Assembly (NCBI RefSeq): GCF_905475345.1
Contig: NC_066586.1
Span: forward strand, 18,041,812 to 18,105,811
Length of the DNA: 64,000 bases
Direction of reading: 5' to 3'
Source of the DNA: Vespula vulgaris
Lineage: Eukaryota; Arthropoda; Insecta; Hymenoptera; Vespidae
The notes below the pieces were generated by a model. The model saw nothing but the letters and a program-made list of their open reading frames with translations. It did no database searches and was not told where the DNA came from. Both the position numbers and the translations under genes were made by a program. Numbering within the stretch: the stretch's first letter is position 1; each line of letters opens with the position of its first letter. Of this stretch, positions 24,600 through 36,068 are shown one piece after another.

Positions 24600-25860
24600 C
24601 TATATCTGTAAACACAAATGCTACGCTAATTTGTTTAATTTTATCTAATTCACTCATACATTTCTGTATTTATATTATTATATTATTAATGGAACAAATT
24701 TCAGGATAAACTAACGAACATAACCAACTAAACTTTGTAAGACGAAATTCTTAGATTAAATCTTTAGTTATCTAATATTTAAACAATAGTATATTTATTT
24801 AAATATTGCAAGATAAAATGCAATTTAAAATTCCAGTACTTAAAAATTTCATGGTCGTTGGCTACATGTAATAAAAACAAAAAAAGACTTTTGACTGACT
24901 TTACAGGATCAGTTTCATTTTGCATTTCGATAAGTAAATATCAAAACTCTCTTTTCTTAAACTTAAGAATTAGTACTTTCAATTATTTTAAAATTATTTA
25001 AACAATTTGAAACGTGCGAAATATAACCAACTAATATTTAAACAATAGTATATTTATTTAAACATTTCAAAGCTCGAAACATGCGTTAAATGTAAAACAG
25101 AAGTAAATTAATATTTAAATAGAATAAAATTTGAACGCGCGGCATTGGTTACATCCAATAAAAACAAAAGAAGACTGTCGATTGAGTTTGGCAGTTCTCC
25201 AATCAGTTTTATTTTTTATTTCGACGAATAAACAACGAAGCTCTTCTTTCTTAAAGATGAAAACTTAAAAGTTAATACTTTCGATTATTTTAGAATTATT
25301 AAGACGATATGAAACGTGCGCGGAATATAATTAACTAATATTTAAACAATAGTTTATTCGTTTAAATATTACAAAGACGGTAATTTAAAATAATTTTAAT
25401 TAAACATTTCAATACTTACAAATTTTGATCTCGGATTCCATCGGCTATGTGTGACGTCCAATACAATTGGACCTTTGATCGACTTTGACAGATACTGGAT
25501 CAGTCTTGCTTTGTATTTCGACGTGTACGTATCACAGATCGCGTTCCTTGGGAGTAATAACGAAGAATTAAGATAAGTACATTATTATATCGCTCATTTC
25601 TTCAACATTCTGTGCATTTTATATTATTTTAGACTTAAATTGTAAAGTGGGGATACATGATCTCGCGTGATGGTAACAAAATCGAATCTTTGACCGACTT
25701 TGACAATCGTTAATTCAGTTTTGTTTTGAATTTCGACGAGTACACATCGTAATTCTTACAGTACACGTTCTCTGCAAATAATAACAAAGAGTTAATGTAA
25801 GTATATTATTATATCACTCATTCATCGAATATTCTATACGATTTATTGCATTTTAGAATT
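24600..25860 (+). repeat. Diverged older repeat units, period near 290 bp
   Basis: Three related units can be aligned by the landmark (GG)CTAYRTG..CCAATA-AAAACAAA followed by GACTGACTTT, GGATCAGT and TATTTCGA. The landmarks fall near 24851, 25141 and 25435, so the spacing is about 290 bp. The tail of the units shares CTAATATTTAAACAATAGTATATTTATTTAAA (seen at about 24770, 25030 and 25335). They share the GACTTTGACAG...TTTCGACGAGTAC core with the young array downstream, so I read them as older, longer relatives. Confidence 0.65.
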
Positions 25861-28270
25861 AAATTAGGGAGTGGGGATACTTTCCACCAGTGATGAAAAC
25901 AAAATCGGACCTTTGACCGATTTTAATTGTTAATGGTTCAGTCTTGCTACGAATTTCGACGAGTACATATCACCGTTCTCGCAGTACGCATTCTCCGCAA
26001 ATAATAACAAAGAATTAATGTGAGTATATTATTATCACTCATTCTTTCAATATTCTATACGATTTGTTTTGTTTTAGAATGAAATGGTGTAGCGGGGATA
26101 TTCCCCCACTCGTAACGACAATATAAGCGGACCGACTTTGACAGCTACTGGTTCAGTCTTACTTTGGACGAGTACACATCACCGTTCTCGCGGTACGCAT
26201 TCTCCGCAAATAATAACAAAGAATTAATGTGAGTATATTATTATCATTCATTCTTTCAATATTCTATACGATTTGTTTTGTTTTAGAATGAAGTGATGTA
26301 GCGGGGATATTCCCCCACTCGTGACGACAATATAAGCGGACCGACTTTGACAGCTACTGGTTCAGTCTTACTTTGAATTTCGACGAGTACACATCACCGT
26401 TCTCGCGGTACGCATTCTCCGCAAATAATAACAAAGAATTAATGTGAGTATATTATTATCACTCATTCTTTCAATATTCTATACGATTTGTTTTGTTTTA
26501 GAATGAAGTGATGTAGCGGGGATATTCCCCCACTCATGACGACAATATAAGCGGACCGACTTTGACAGCTACTGGTTCAGTCTTACTTTGGACGAGTACA
26601 CATCACCGTTCTCGCGGTACGCATTCTCCGCAAATAATAACAAAGAATTAATGTGAGTATATTATTATCATTCATTCTTTCAATATTCTATACGATTTGT
26701 TTTGTTTTAGAATGAAGTGATGTAGCGGGGATATTCCCCCACTCGTGACGACAATATAAGCGGACCGACTTTGACAGCTACTGGTTCAGTCTTACTTTGA
26801 ATTTCGACGAGTACACATCACCGTTCTCGCGGTACGCATTCTCCGCAAATAATAACAAAGAATTAATGTGAGTATATTATTATCACTCATTCTTTCAATA
26901 TTCTATACGATTTGTTTTGTTTTAGAATGAAGTGATGTAGCGGGGATATTCCCCCACTCATGACGACAATATAAGCGGACCGACTTTGACAGCTACTGGT
27001 TCAGTCTTACTTTGGACGAGTACACATCACCGTTCTCGCGGTACGCATTCTCCGCAAATAATAACAAAGAATTAATGTGAGTATATTATTATCACTCATT
27101 CTTTCAATATTCTATACGATTTGTTTTGTTTTAGAATGAAGTGATGTAGCGGGGATATTCCCCCACTCGTGACGACAATATAAGCGGACCGACTTTGACA
27201 GCTACTGGTTCAGTCTTACTTTGAATTTCGACGAGTACACATCACCGTTCTCGCGGTACGCATTCTCCGCAAATAATAACAAAGAATTAATGTGAGTATA
27301 TTATTATCACTCATTCTTTCAATATTCTATACGATTTGTTTTGTTTTAGAATGAAGTGATGTAGCGGGGATATTCCCCCACTCGTGACGACAATATAAGC
27401 GGACCGACTTTGACAGCTACTGGTTCAGTCTTACTTTGAATTTCGACGAGTACACATCACCGTTCTCGCGGTACGCATTCTCCGCAAATAATAACAAAGA
27501 ATTAGTGTGATTATATTATTATCACTCATTCTTTCAATATTCTATACGATTTGTTTTGTTTTAGAATGAAGTGATGTAGCGGGGATATTCCCCCACTCGT
27601 GACGACAATATAGGCGGACCGACTTTGACAGCTACTGGTTCAGTCTTACTTTGAATTTCGACGAGTACACATTGCAGTTCTCGCGATACACATTCTCCGC
27701 AAATAATAACAAAGAATTAATGTGAGTATATTATTATCACTCATTCTTTCAATATTCTATACGATTTGTTTTGTTTTAGAATGAAATGGTGTAGCGGGGA
27801 TATTCCCCCACTCGTGACGACAATATAAGCGGACCGACTTTGACAGCTACTGGTTCAGTCTTACTTTGAATTTCGACGAATACACATTGCAGTTCTCGCG
27901 ATACACATTCTCCGCAAATAATAACAAAGAATTAATGTGAGTATATTATTATCACTCATTCTTTCAATATTCTATACGATTTGTTTTGTTTTAGAATGAA
28001 ATGGTGTAGCGGGGATATTCCCCCACTCGTGACGACAATATAGGCGGACCGACTTTGACAGCTACTGATTCAGTCTTGCTTTCTATTTCGACGAGTACAC
28101 ATCGCAGTTCTCCAAGTACGTGTTCTCCGCAAGTAATAGAGAAGAGGTAATGTAAGTATATTATTATATCACTCGTTCTTTCAATATTTTATGCGAATTA
28201 TTTTATTTTAGAGTCAAATTGGCAGTGGGAATGCTGGCCTCGTGAGACGACAACAAATTCGGGCCTTTGA
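25860..28270 (+). repeat. Tandem array of 209/215-bp monomers with dimeric higher-order structure
   Basis: The landmark AGAATTAATG recurs at 26011, 26220, 26435, 26644, 26859, 27068, 27283, 27498 (variant), 27713 and 27928. The spacings are 209, 215, 209, 215, 209, 215, 215, 215 and 215. The short form lacks six bases (AATTTC before GACGAGTAC) and mostly carries CACTCATGACG instead of CACTCGTGACG. Alternation of the two forms makes 424-bp dimers, then full-length monomers only. Every monomer has a GGGGATATTCCCCC hairpin and the intron-like segment GTGAGTATATT...TTTTGTTTTAG of 58 bases. End units (about 25860 and 28060 onward) are more diverged, as expected for an array grown by unequal crossing-over. 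Confidence 0.93.
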
Positions 28271-29010
28271 CGGACTTTGACGGTTACTGGTCCAGTTTTG
28301 CTTTGTATTTCGACGAGAGAACTTCGAAATTTCCGCTGGATTCCGTTGCTACAAGTTTGAACGAAGACTTAAAGTAAATATATTTCTCTATCGCATATTT
28401 CTTGAATAATTTTTAGTTTCTTATAACTGTGATATAAATTATTTTATTTCTATCTTTTTGTTTCAGAACCTCGTTGCAATCGCGCGTAGCAATGAAGTAA
28501 TCGAGTGTTTGTACCGCTAAAATAAAAATATCGCGAAGTAGAAGCAGTGTTTGTTCGTTCGCGGTTCGCGATTTAAACTATAAGTGTTTTTGCATAGACT
28601 GCGTGCAATGCAGTCTTTAGAGTCAGTGTTTGTTCGCGTAGTATTTGATTTTTTAACAGTCGCACAGACTGTACTTATAAAAGACAGTAGAGTTTCGCGA
28701 AATAAATTCAGTGATCGTTCGTTAATAAATAACGACCGCGAATTAGAGTCAGTGCATCACCGAAGAGGATTTCAACCAACTTCGATGTCGACCTACCTCA
28801 TTTTCAACCAACTACAAATCATCCACCCTCAATTTCGACCTAAATCGCGGTCCAGTGTTTTGGAGCCATCGCAGAACTTCTTAAGTAGTGAGTTAATTTT
28901 TAAATCCCTCCGATCACTCAATCATGTCGAGGACGAAAGGTCCGAATCGGCACGAGTGATTGGTTGTAATTAATTAGTAGAAGAGCAATGTGTGACCACG
29001 AGTAAATTTC
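28271..29010 (+). ncRNA. Large exon-like module, copy 1
   Basis: A short exon-like part ending GAAGACTTAAAG/TAAATATATT, an intron-like CT/AT tract and a TTTTTGTTTCAG acceptor (about 28467) are followed by about 510 bases starting AACCTCGTTGCA. This long part is repeated at 30953-31470 with only about a dozen substitutions. It carries a frame of about 121 codons from ATG 28608 (129 from an upstream GTG at 28584). In the second copy four residues change (L to V, A to S, D to Y, S to P) against about as many silent changes. That ratio gives no sign of selection on a protein, so I call it non-coding exon-like sequence. Confidence 0.5.
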
Positions 29011-30600
29011 TTCGGAGATTTACTCGTGAATGGTTCGTTATTTTTTGATTTATTTATTAGATCAGGATAGAGTCTTCTTGCTTAAACGCGTTAATTATAA
29101 TTATTTGCAGTTTTGAATACTTAAATGCATTTTTAAATAATTTTCTCTCGCGAAAATAGTAAAGAATCGCGATATTCGCGAATTTTAATAATAAGTAAGC
29201 AAGAAGACATTCGCGATGGATTGTCTCTCGATTACAAGCGAAATCGTATAATTTAATTTCTAATAATTGGAATAAATGCTTGTAAGAAGGAGCGTCCAAT
29301 GATTTTTCAGTACATTTTTATATAAAGATTAATCAGTTTTATTAATAAAAGAAAAGTTTCAATAGAGTCATTGCTTTTGAAAGAATAAAGTAGAGTAGAG
29401 TCGTTGATAAGAGATAAAGAAACTTGTAGAATCACAACGCGTAGAACATAGAATAAGTTAATCAATTTTTAGCTTAGGATTTTCAGCAATTAATATATTA
29501 ATTCTCGTCTTTCTTTCGATGCTTTCTCGATTTTTCGTTTCAGAATGCCTTTAGAGTTGCGTTAGATTTGTTAGTTTTCTTTCACGTTTTACAATTAGTG
29601 ATGGTTGTAGTTTTTTGACAGTGACGGTAGTTCGAATGTTTTATAGCAGTTGTTAGGGCACGAAGCAAAGAAGAGGCTATATGCCGAAAAGGCCCCCACA
29701 AACTGTGGCTCAAGAGGGCAACTATTATACTATTGAGTTATTTTCGAAAGTTCGACAGAACTCTTCGAAAATTGCTCTTTATCATATTTTAATTTTACCA
29801 TGTTGTCACTCAAAATGCTCTTATATAGAAGTAATGTAGATTTAAGAAACTGAGACGACATAATATTCTATTTCCCATTTTACATTACCTCGCGCACGCG
29901 AATAGAATTTTTGCATATATTATGCATTTTTATTATTAAAGTCGAGTAATCGCGTTTTTCTTTTTGAAATTTTAATTAAAATCATATTTTTATGTCAATA
30001 AAATCTTCATTAAAGTCGAGTCATAAATTTTTCATTTTTAATTTTTTTTTAAAGTTCCATTAAACTCATAATTTTAGTTTTATAAAATCAAATTTTATTT
30101 GCTTGAAATATAAATTAGATTATGCCGGTAATGCATATTTTAGAGTAGAGTCACCGTCATTCGAACACTCACGTGAGTGATTAAAAGTCCTACCGGGGAC
30201 TTCGTTTTATTGAAAGGCGATTATTTGATCATGCCAATTTCGCGATTATTTGATCATGTCAATTTTACAAATTTTAGAGTAGAGTCACCGTTAGCTCATG
30301 GGTTTCCAGATGCAGCAACGTTCTTGCGGTATGACTTGGGTTAGAAGAACTTGAAATATATAGGAAAATCAAATTTAAATTATATCACAAGTATCAACGG
30401 GCAAATGGCTGCATATTAAAACGTTTCTACAAAATCTCTTTTTTATCTAAAGTCTCGGGTGGGACCCTTGGGTGGGGCCCAAGGGTGTGGGCCTTTGTGC
30501 GGGTTACTGTCTCAGTATCTTTCAGAGTTCCTTTTCTCTTTCTTTCTTCCTCTCCTCTTCTGTATTTATCTATTTCCATTTCGTTTCCTCTCTTATTCTT
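29010..30600. other. Linker between the large exon-like modules
   Basis: AT-rich sequence with local islands. The segment 29656-29720 (GCAAAGAAGAGGCTATATG...AAGAGGGCAACTATTAT) recurs at about 31598-31660. A copy of the palindrome CACTCACGTGAGTG sits at 30166-30179, followed by the AGTCCTACCGGGGACT hairpin at about 30188. A decayed copy of the stem-loop domain lies at 30310-30414, and a GGGTGGGACCC block starts at 30457. No coding gene. Confidence 0.55.
30310..30414 (+). ncRNA. Stem-loop domain, copy 1 (decayed)
   Basis: Outer arms ATGCAGC/GCTGCAT are intact. The inner stem (GGTATGACTTG versus CAAGTATCAAC) has several mismatches. Confidence 0.45.
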
Positions 30601-31480
30601 TTTCTGTTTCAGATTAGATCGTCATTTCGAGGAGTGGACTTAGAAATTTTTGCAGGGTGCTATTAGAGCGAGTATTAACGAAGAGGCGACGAAAATATAT
30701 TTTCTATCACTCATATTTTCATAATTCTATACTATTTCTTTTATTTTAGACTTAGATTTTGCACTTTCGCGAGACTGACAATCTATTTTCAAGAGTGGAC
30801 TTAGAAATTTTCGCAGGATGCCATTCGAGCGAGTATTAACGAAGACTTAAAGTAAGTATATTTCTCTATCACATATTTGTTGAATCATTTACACAATCTT
30901 TTATTATAACAGTGATACCGATTATTTTGTTTCTATTTTTATGTTTCAGAACCTCATTGCAGTCGCGCGCGTAGCAATGAAGTAATCGAGTGTTTGTACC
31001 GCTAAAATAAAAATATCGCGAAGTAGAAGCAGTGTTTGTTCGTTCGCGGTTCGCGATTTAAACTATAAGTGTTTTTGCATAGACTGCGTGCAATGCAGTC
31101 TTTAGAGTCAGTGTTTGTTCGCGTAGTATTTGATTTTGTAACAGTCTCACAGACTGTACTTATAAAAGACAGTAGAGTTTCGCGAAATAAATTCAGTGAT
31201 CGTTCGTTAATAAATAATTATCGCGAATTAGAGTCAGTGCATCACCGAAGAGGATTTCAACCAACTTCGATGTCGACCTACCTCATTTTCAACCAACTAC
31301 AAATCATCCACCCTCAATTTCGACCTAAATCGCGGTCCAGTGTTTTGGAGCCACCGCAGAACTTCTTAAGTAGTGAGTTAATTTTTAAGTCCCTCCGATC
31401 ACTCAATCATGTCGAGGACGAAAGGTCTGAATCGGCACGAGTGATTGGTTGTAATTGATTAGTAAAAGAGCATTGAGTGA
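30600..31480 (+). ncRNA. Large exon-like module, copy 2
   Basis: After a TTTCTGTTTCAG acceptor (30612) come two related exon-like pieces that share GAGTGGACTTAGAAATTTT and GAGCGAGTATTAACGAAGA. The second ends at a donor-like AAAG/TAAGTATATTTC near 30851. A CT-rich tract and TTATGTTTCAG (about 30949) lead into the 510-base module shared with copy 1. The two large modules lie about 2.49 kb apart as direct repeats. Confidence 0.5.
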
Positions 31481-32044
31481 CCACTAGTAAATTTCTTTCG
31501 ATTTTTCGTTAGATTTATTAGTTTTCTTCCACGTTTTAGAATAAGGGTAGTAAATGATAGTTTTCGAATGTCCTATAGTAGTTGTTTGGATATGAAGCAA
31601 AGAAGAGACTATATGTCGAAAAGGCCTCCGCAAACTGTGACTCAAGAGGGCAACTATTATTTTAATTTTACTATGTGATCACTCAAAACGCTCTTATGTA
31701 ATAATAATGTTGATTTCAGAAACTCGGACGACGTAACACTTCGATCCGATATTGGTACGCGTACGCGAATAGAATTATTACATACTTTATTCATTATTAT
31801 TATTATTAAAGTCAGATTGTAAATTCTTCTTTTCTTTACATTTCCTTTTCTAAAGTTTTCTTTCTAAAATGCATTGAATAAGAGTACATATGGAATTAAA
31901 ACAAGCGCACAGATGTGAGGCAAGTTCTTTCTTTTGCGCGTTACGGAAAAAGAATATTTCTCTAGATTATAATCGAGAATTTTTATTTTGATTTTCTCTT
32001 ATAAATTTAATTTGAATTACATTCAAAATTTTCTTTTTCGTAAA

Positions 32045-32089
<45 letters not shown>

Positions 32090-32200
32090 ATGCTGAAATG
32101 ACTGCATATATTACGAATGGCTGAAAAGCGAAGAACTGTATATGATAGTTTCAACAATTATTCTAGATTAATTGTTCCAGTTTAATTACTTTAGTTTCTC
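31480..32200. other. Linker with (TG)n microsatellite
   Basis: AT-rich linker that contains the second copy of the GCAAAGAAGAG...AAGAGGGCAAC segment at about 31598-31660 and a pure TG run at about 32047-32087. No gene seen. Confidence 0.6.
32047..32087. repeat. (TG)n microsatellite
   Basis: About 20 TG units without interruption. Confidence 0.95.
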
Positions 32201-32789
32201 TCGGGTGGGACCCTTAGAAGGGGTCCTTGGGTGTGGGCCTTTGAGCGGGTTACTGTCTCAGTATCTTGCAAAGTTCCTTTCTCTTTTTTTTTCTTTCTGT
32301 TCTTTGTCTTCTTTTCCTTTTCTTTTAATGTTTTTCTGTTTCAGGTTAGATCATCGAGGGATGGATCATCGAGAGATGGATCATCGAGAGATGTATCATC
32401 GCGGGAACGGTCATCATGAAATTTATTTCTTGAATTATTATACATTTTTATTTATTCTATACATTTCTATTTATTATATGCATTTCTATCGATTATATAT
32501 ATTTCTATTTATTGAAACGCATAGGTATGTAATAATTTAAACAATTATCCGAGATTAATTATTTTACTTTCTCTTGATTTTGGTACTTTGATTTTCTCGT
32601 AATGCGATCTTTGAAATATTTCACTCATCGTTCTAAGTTCAATTTTACTTCTCTCGCACACTCGCACGCATATTCCCAGTTTCTTTTCTCCTTTTTCTCT
32701 TCTTCTGTTGCTCTCATCTTCTCTTCGTTTCTTTTTCTTCGTCTCATCTTTTACTCTTTTACTCTTTCTCTTTTCCTGATTTTAAATCA

Positions 32790-33145
32790 TCGAGAGTCCG
32801 ATCATCGTGGGATTTTTACACGGAAGTTAATGGAACCTCTCTGCATATAATTCATATTATATTCAGATAGGGTATGTCTCCTTGCTTCCGTACGCGAATG
32901 ATAGGGAAAACACTCACGCGCGTGTCGGTCGTCACGCGCTTGGGTGTTCGCGATCGCGAGATTAAGTCCTGCCGAGGACTTCGTTTTGATTTTTAAAATA
33001 TAGACACGACCGGTCATGTCTCGAGATGTCTGAAGCTGACGGTGTGGACGGTGGAGCTTTTCTTCAGCAGAGTCTCGTCCATCTCTAGTTTTCTGAAAAA
33101 CCTGAAACTCCCGAAGCGGAAAGGCATCTCGAACGCGAATGTAGA
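32790..33145 (+). repeat. Palindrome-rich block, copy 1 (diverged)
   Basis: First of six copies of a 350-bp block. It has the CTGCATATAAT hairpin, the ACACTCACGCGCGTG hairpin, AGTCCTGCCGAGGACT, and the 20-bp palindrome at 33002-33021 with one broken pair (GTCATG for GTCGTG). Confidence 0.85.
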
Positions 33146-33171
33146 GTCCCCGTTAGCCCGTGGGTCCCCAT

Positions 33172-33342
33172 ATGCAGCAACCTCCAAGCAGTGGGACCTG
33201 AGTCGGTAGTACTTGCAATATGTGGAAATCTATGTCTAAATAATATCTAAAATTTGTAACTAGATTCTATATATAATCTAAAATCTCTAACTAAATTATA
33301 TATAACTATATAGTGCAAGTACTACCGGGCGAATGGTTGCAT
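33172..33342 (+). ncRNA. Stem-loop domain, copy 2
   Basis: Outer arms ATGCAGC/GTTGCAT (one G-U). Inner arms GGTAGTACTTGCA and TGCAAGTACTACC pair over 13 bp, extended one pair by C/G. The terminal pair is A-T where other copies have G-C on both sides. Confidence 0.6.
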
Positions 33343-34071
33343 ATTTCAATGTTTTACCAAAATCTCTTTTTTGTCTAAAGTCTCGGGTGGGACCCTTGGG
33401 AGGGGCCCTCGGGTGTGGGCCTTAGGCGGGTTTCGTTCTTTCACTAGGAAAAATCGAACTCAATCATAGTATTTTGATTTTCATCGAGCGAAACGATCTT
33501 TGAAATGCACACCTTTCGGAATTCTATTTTTCTCAAGCACACTTACGCAAATACTTCGGGCTCCTTTTTCTTTTTTCTTTTCTTCATTTCTTTTCCTCTT
33601 CTTATTTTTTTCTCATCCTTTTATTTTACTCTTTTTCTGTTTCAGGTTAGATCAGCGAGCGAGTGATCATCGAGGTATCGATCATTATGAAATTAAATTT
33701 TTACAGGGAAGTTTTTGAATATAATTTTGCATATAATTTTTGTTTTTATATTTAATTTTTATTATTTTTTTAATGTTTGCTCTTATATTTATCTCTCATT
33801 TTACACTCTTTTTCTGTTTCAGGTTAAATCATCGAAGGACCGATCATCGTGAAATTAAATTTTTACAGGGAAGTTTTAATCGTATATTTGTTTCTTTTTA
33901 TTTTATTTAATAATTAACTTATTTTTTAATTATTAATATTATTGTTTAATTGTATTTTGATATTAAATGTATATATATATATATAAATGGCTTTTTGCAT
34001 ATAATATTGCATATTATTTTTGCATATAATTAGCCCTTTTTCTGTTTCAAGTTAGGTGATCGCCGGACCTA

Positions 34072-34440
34072 TCATCGTGGGATTTTTACACGGAAGTTAA
34101 AGGAACCTTTCTGCATATAATCTTTATTATATGCAGGAAGGGTATGTCTCCTTGCTTTCGTACGCGAATGATAGGGAAAACACTCACGCGCGTGACGGCC
34201 GGCACGCGCGTGGGTGTTCGCGATCGCGAGATTTAGTCCTACCGAGGACTTCGTTTTTTCTTTGAAATATCGAACGATAGACACGACCGGTCGTGTCTCG
34301 AGATGTCTGAAGCCGACGGTGTGGACGGTGGAGCAATCTGTAAGCGGGGTTTTATACATCTCCAGTTTGCTGAGAAGCTTGAAGCTCCCGAAGCGGAAAG
34401 GCATCTCGGATCGTGGATTTTAGAGTAGAATCCCCGTTAG
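34072..34440 (+). repeat. Palindrome-rich block, copy 2
   Basis: In order: perfect 11-bp hairpin CTGCATATAAT/ATTATATGCAG (about 34111-34136); hairpin arms AACACTCACGCGCGTG and CACGCGCGTGGGTGTT (about 34179-34218), one G-T wobble; AGTCCTACCGAGGACT; perfect palindrome AGACACGACCGGTCGTGTCT (34279-34298). Long frames on both strands (for example 34404-34072) are a by-product of the self-complementary sequence. Confidence 0.9.
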
Positions 34441-34455
34441 CCCGTGGGTCCTCAG

Positions 34456-34597
34456 ATGCAGCAACCTCCACGCGGTGGGACCTGGGTCGGTAATACTTGC
34501 GATATATCGTAATCTATGTCTTAATTATATTTAAAGTCTGTAACTAAATTATAGATATAATCCTAAAACGCAAGTATTACCGGGCGAATGGCTGCAT
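34456..34597 (+). ncRNA. Stem-loop domain, copy 3
   Basis: Outer arms ATGCAGC/GCTGCAT. Inner arms GGTAATACTTGCG and CGCAAGTATTACC are perfectly paired; the fifth pair is A-T where copies 2, 4 and 7 have G-C. Confidence 0.6.
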
Positions 34598-35512
34598 ATT
34601 TCTATATTTTTACAATATCTCTCGTCTGTCTAAGTTCAATTAAACGTTGAATTGATTACATTTTCAATTGTTAGTTATATTTCCACAGATAAATAAATTT
34701 GAATATAACAAAATTTTTGATTAATTTTCTAACAGAACGCACAAAAAGCTTTCCCGTCAATACTTATGTTAGCTATCATTTGTATTTATCCTTATCCGCT
34801 TTTATTACTTATATACTTTTATTAATTGTATACTTTTGATAACTATATTAATTATATACTTTAATTTACTATATGAATCACTTTTATTAACTTTATTAAT
34901 CATTCGTTTCGGGTGGGACCCTTGGGAGGGGCCCTCGGGTGTGGGCCTCAGGCGGGTTATTTCTTTCACTGAGGAAAAGTCGAATTAAAAAATGGTACTC
35001 TGATCTTCCTCGAGTGAAATGATTTTCGAGATGCACATCAATCGTTCGGAATTCTATTTTTCTCACGTTCACTTACGCAAATACTCCGCGTATCTTTTTC
35101 TATTATTCTCTACTGCGTTTCTTTTCTTTTCTTCTTTTTATTTTTTTTCCTCTTTTTTTTTTTTTACTCTTTTTTTGTTTCAGGTTAGATCATCGAGGGA
35201 GCGATCATCGAGCGAGCGATCATCGAGGAATTGAGCATAGTGAAATTAAATTTTTACAGGGAAGTTTTTGAATATAAATGTCTTTTTGCATATAACATTG
35301 CATTTAATTTTCGCTCTTATATTTAATTTCTATTACCTTTTTAATTTTTGCTTTAATATTTAATTCTTGTTATCTTTTTAATTTTTGCTTTTGTATTTAA
35401 TTTGTGTTATCTTTTTAATTTTTACTCATATTTTACTATATATATAATATATTCTTTAAAATATATATAATATATTCTTTTTCTGTTTCAAGTTAGGTGA
35501 TCGCTGGACCTA

Positions 35513-35880
35513 TCATCGTGGGATTTTTACACGGAAGTTAAAGGAACCTCTCTGCATATAATCTTTATTATATGCAGGAAGGGTATGTCTCCTTGCTTTC
35601 GTACGCGAATGATAGGGAAAACACTCACGCGCGTGACGGCCGGCACGCGCGTGGGTGTTCGCGATCGCGAGATTTAGTCCTACCGAGGACTTCGTTTTTC
35701 TTTGAAATATCGAACGATAGACACGACCGGTCGTGTCTCGAGATGTCTGAAGCCGACGGTGTGGACGGTGGAGCAATCTGTAAGCGGGGTTTTATACATC
35801 TCCAGTTTGCTGAGAAGCTTGAAGCTCCCGAAGCGGAAAGGCATCTCGGATCGTGGATTTTAGAGTAGAATCCCCGTTAG
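35513..35880 (+). repeat. Palindrome-rich block, copy 3
   Basis: Nearly identical to copy 2; the perfect 20-bp palindrome is at 35719-35738. A one-base change in a T run shifts the frames that are open in copy 2, which argues against protein coding. Confidence 0.9.
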
Positions 35881-35895
35881 CCCGTGGGTCCTCAG

Positions 35896-36068
35896 ATGCA
35901 GCAACCTCCACGCGGTGGGACCTGGGTCGGTAGTACTTGCGAAATATCGAAATCTATGTCTTAATTATATTTAAAGTCTATAATTAAATTATATATGTTA
36001 TCTAAAATCTATAACGAAATTGTATATATAATCATATAGCGCAAGTACTACCGGGCAAATGGCTGCAT
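35896..36068 (+). ncRNA. Stem-loop domain, copy 4
   Basis: Outer arms ATGCAGC/GCTGCAT; inner arms GGTAGTACTTGCG and CGCAAGTACTACC perfectly paired, with an AT-rich loop of about 95 bases. Confidence 0.6.

Noticed and set aside
25860..28270. CRISPR-like or phage-like tandem array
   Set aside because: The repeats are 209/215 bp with no unique spacers, and the context is a eukaryotic genome with introns.
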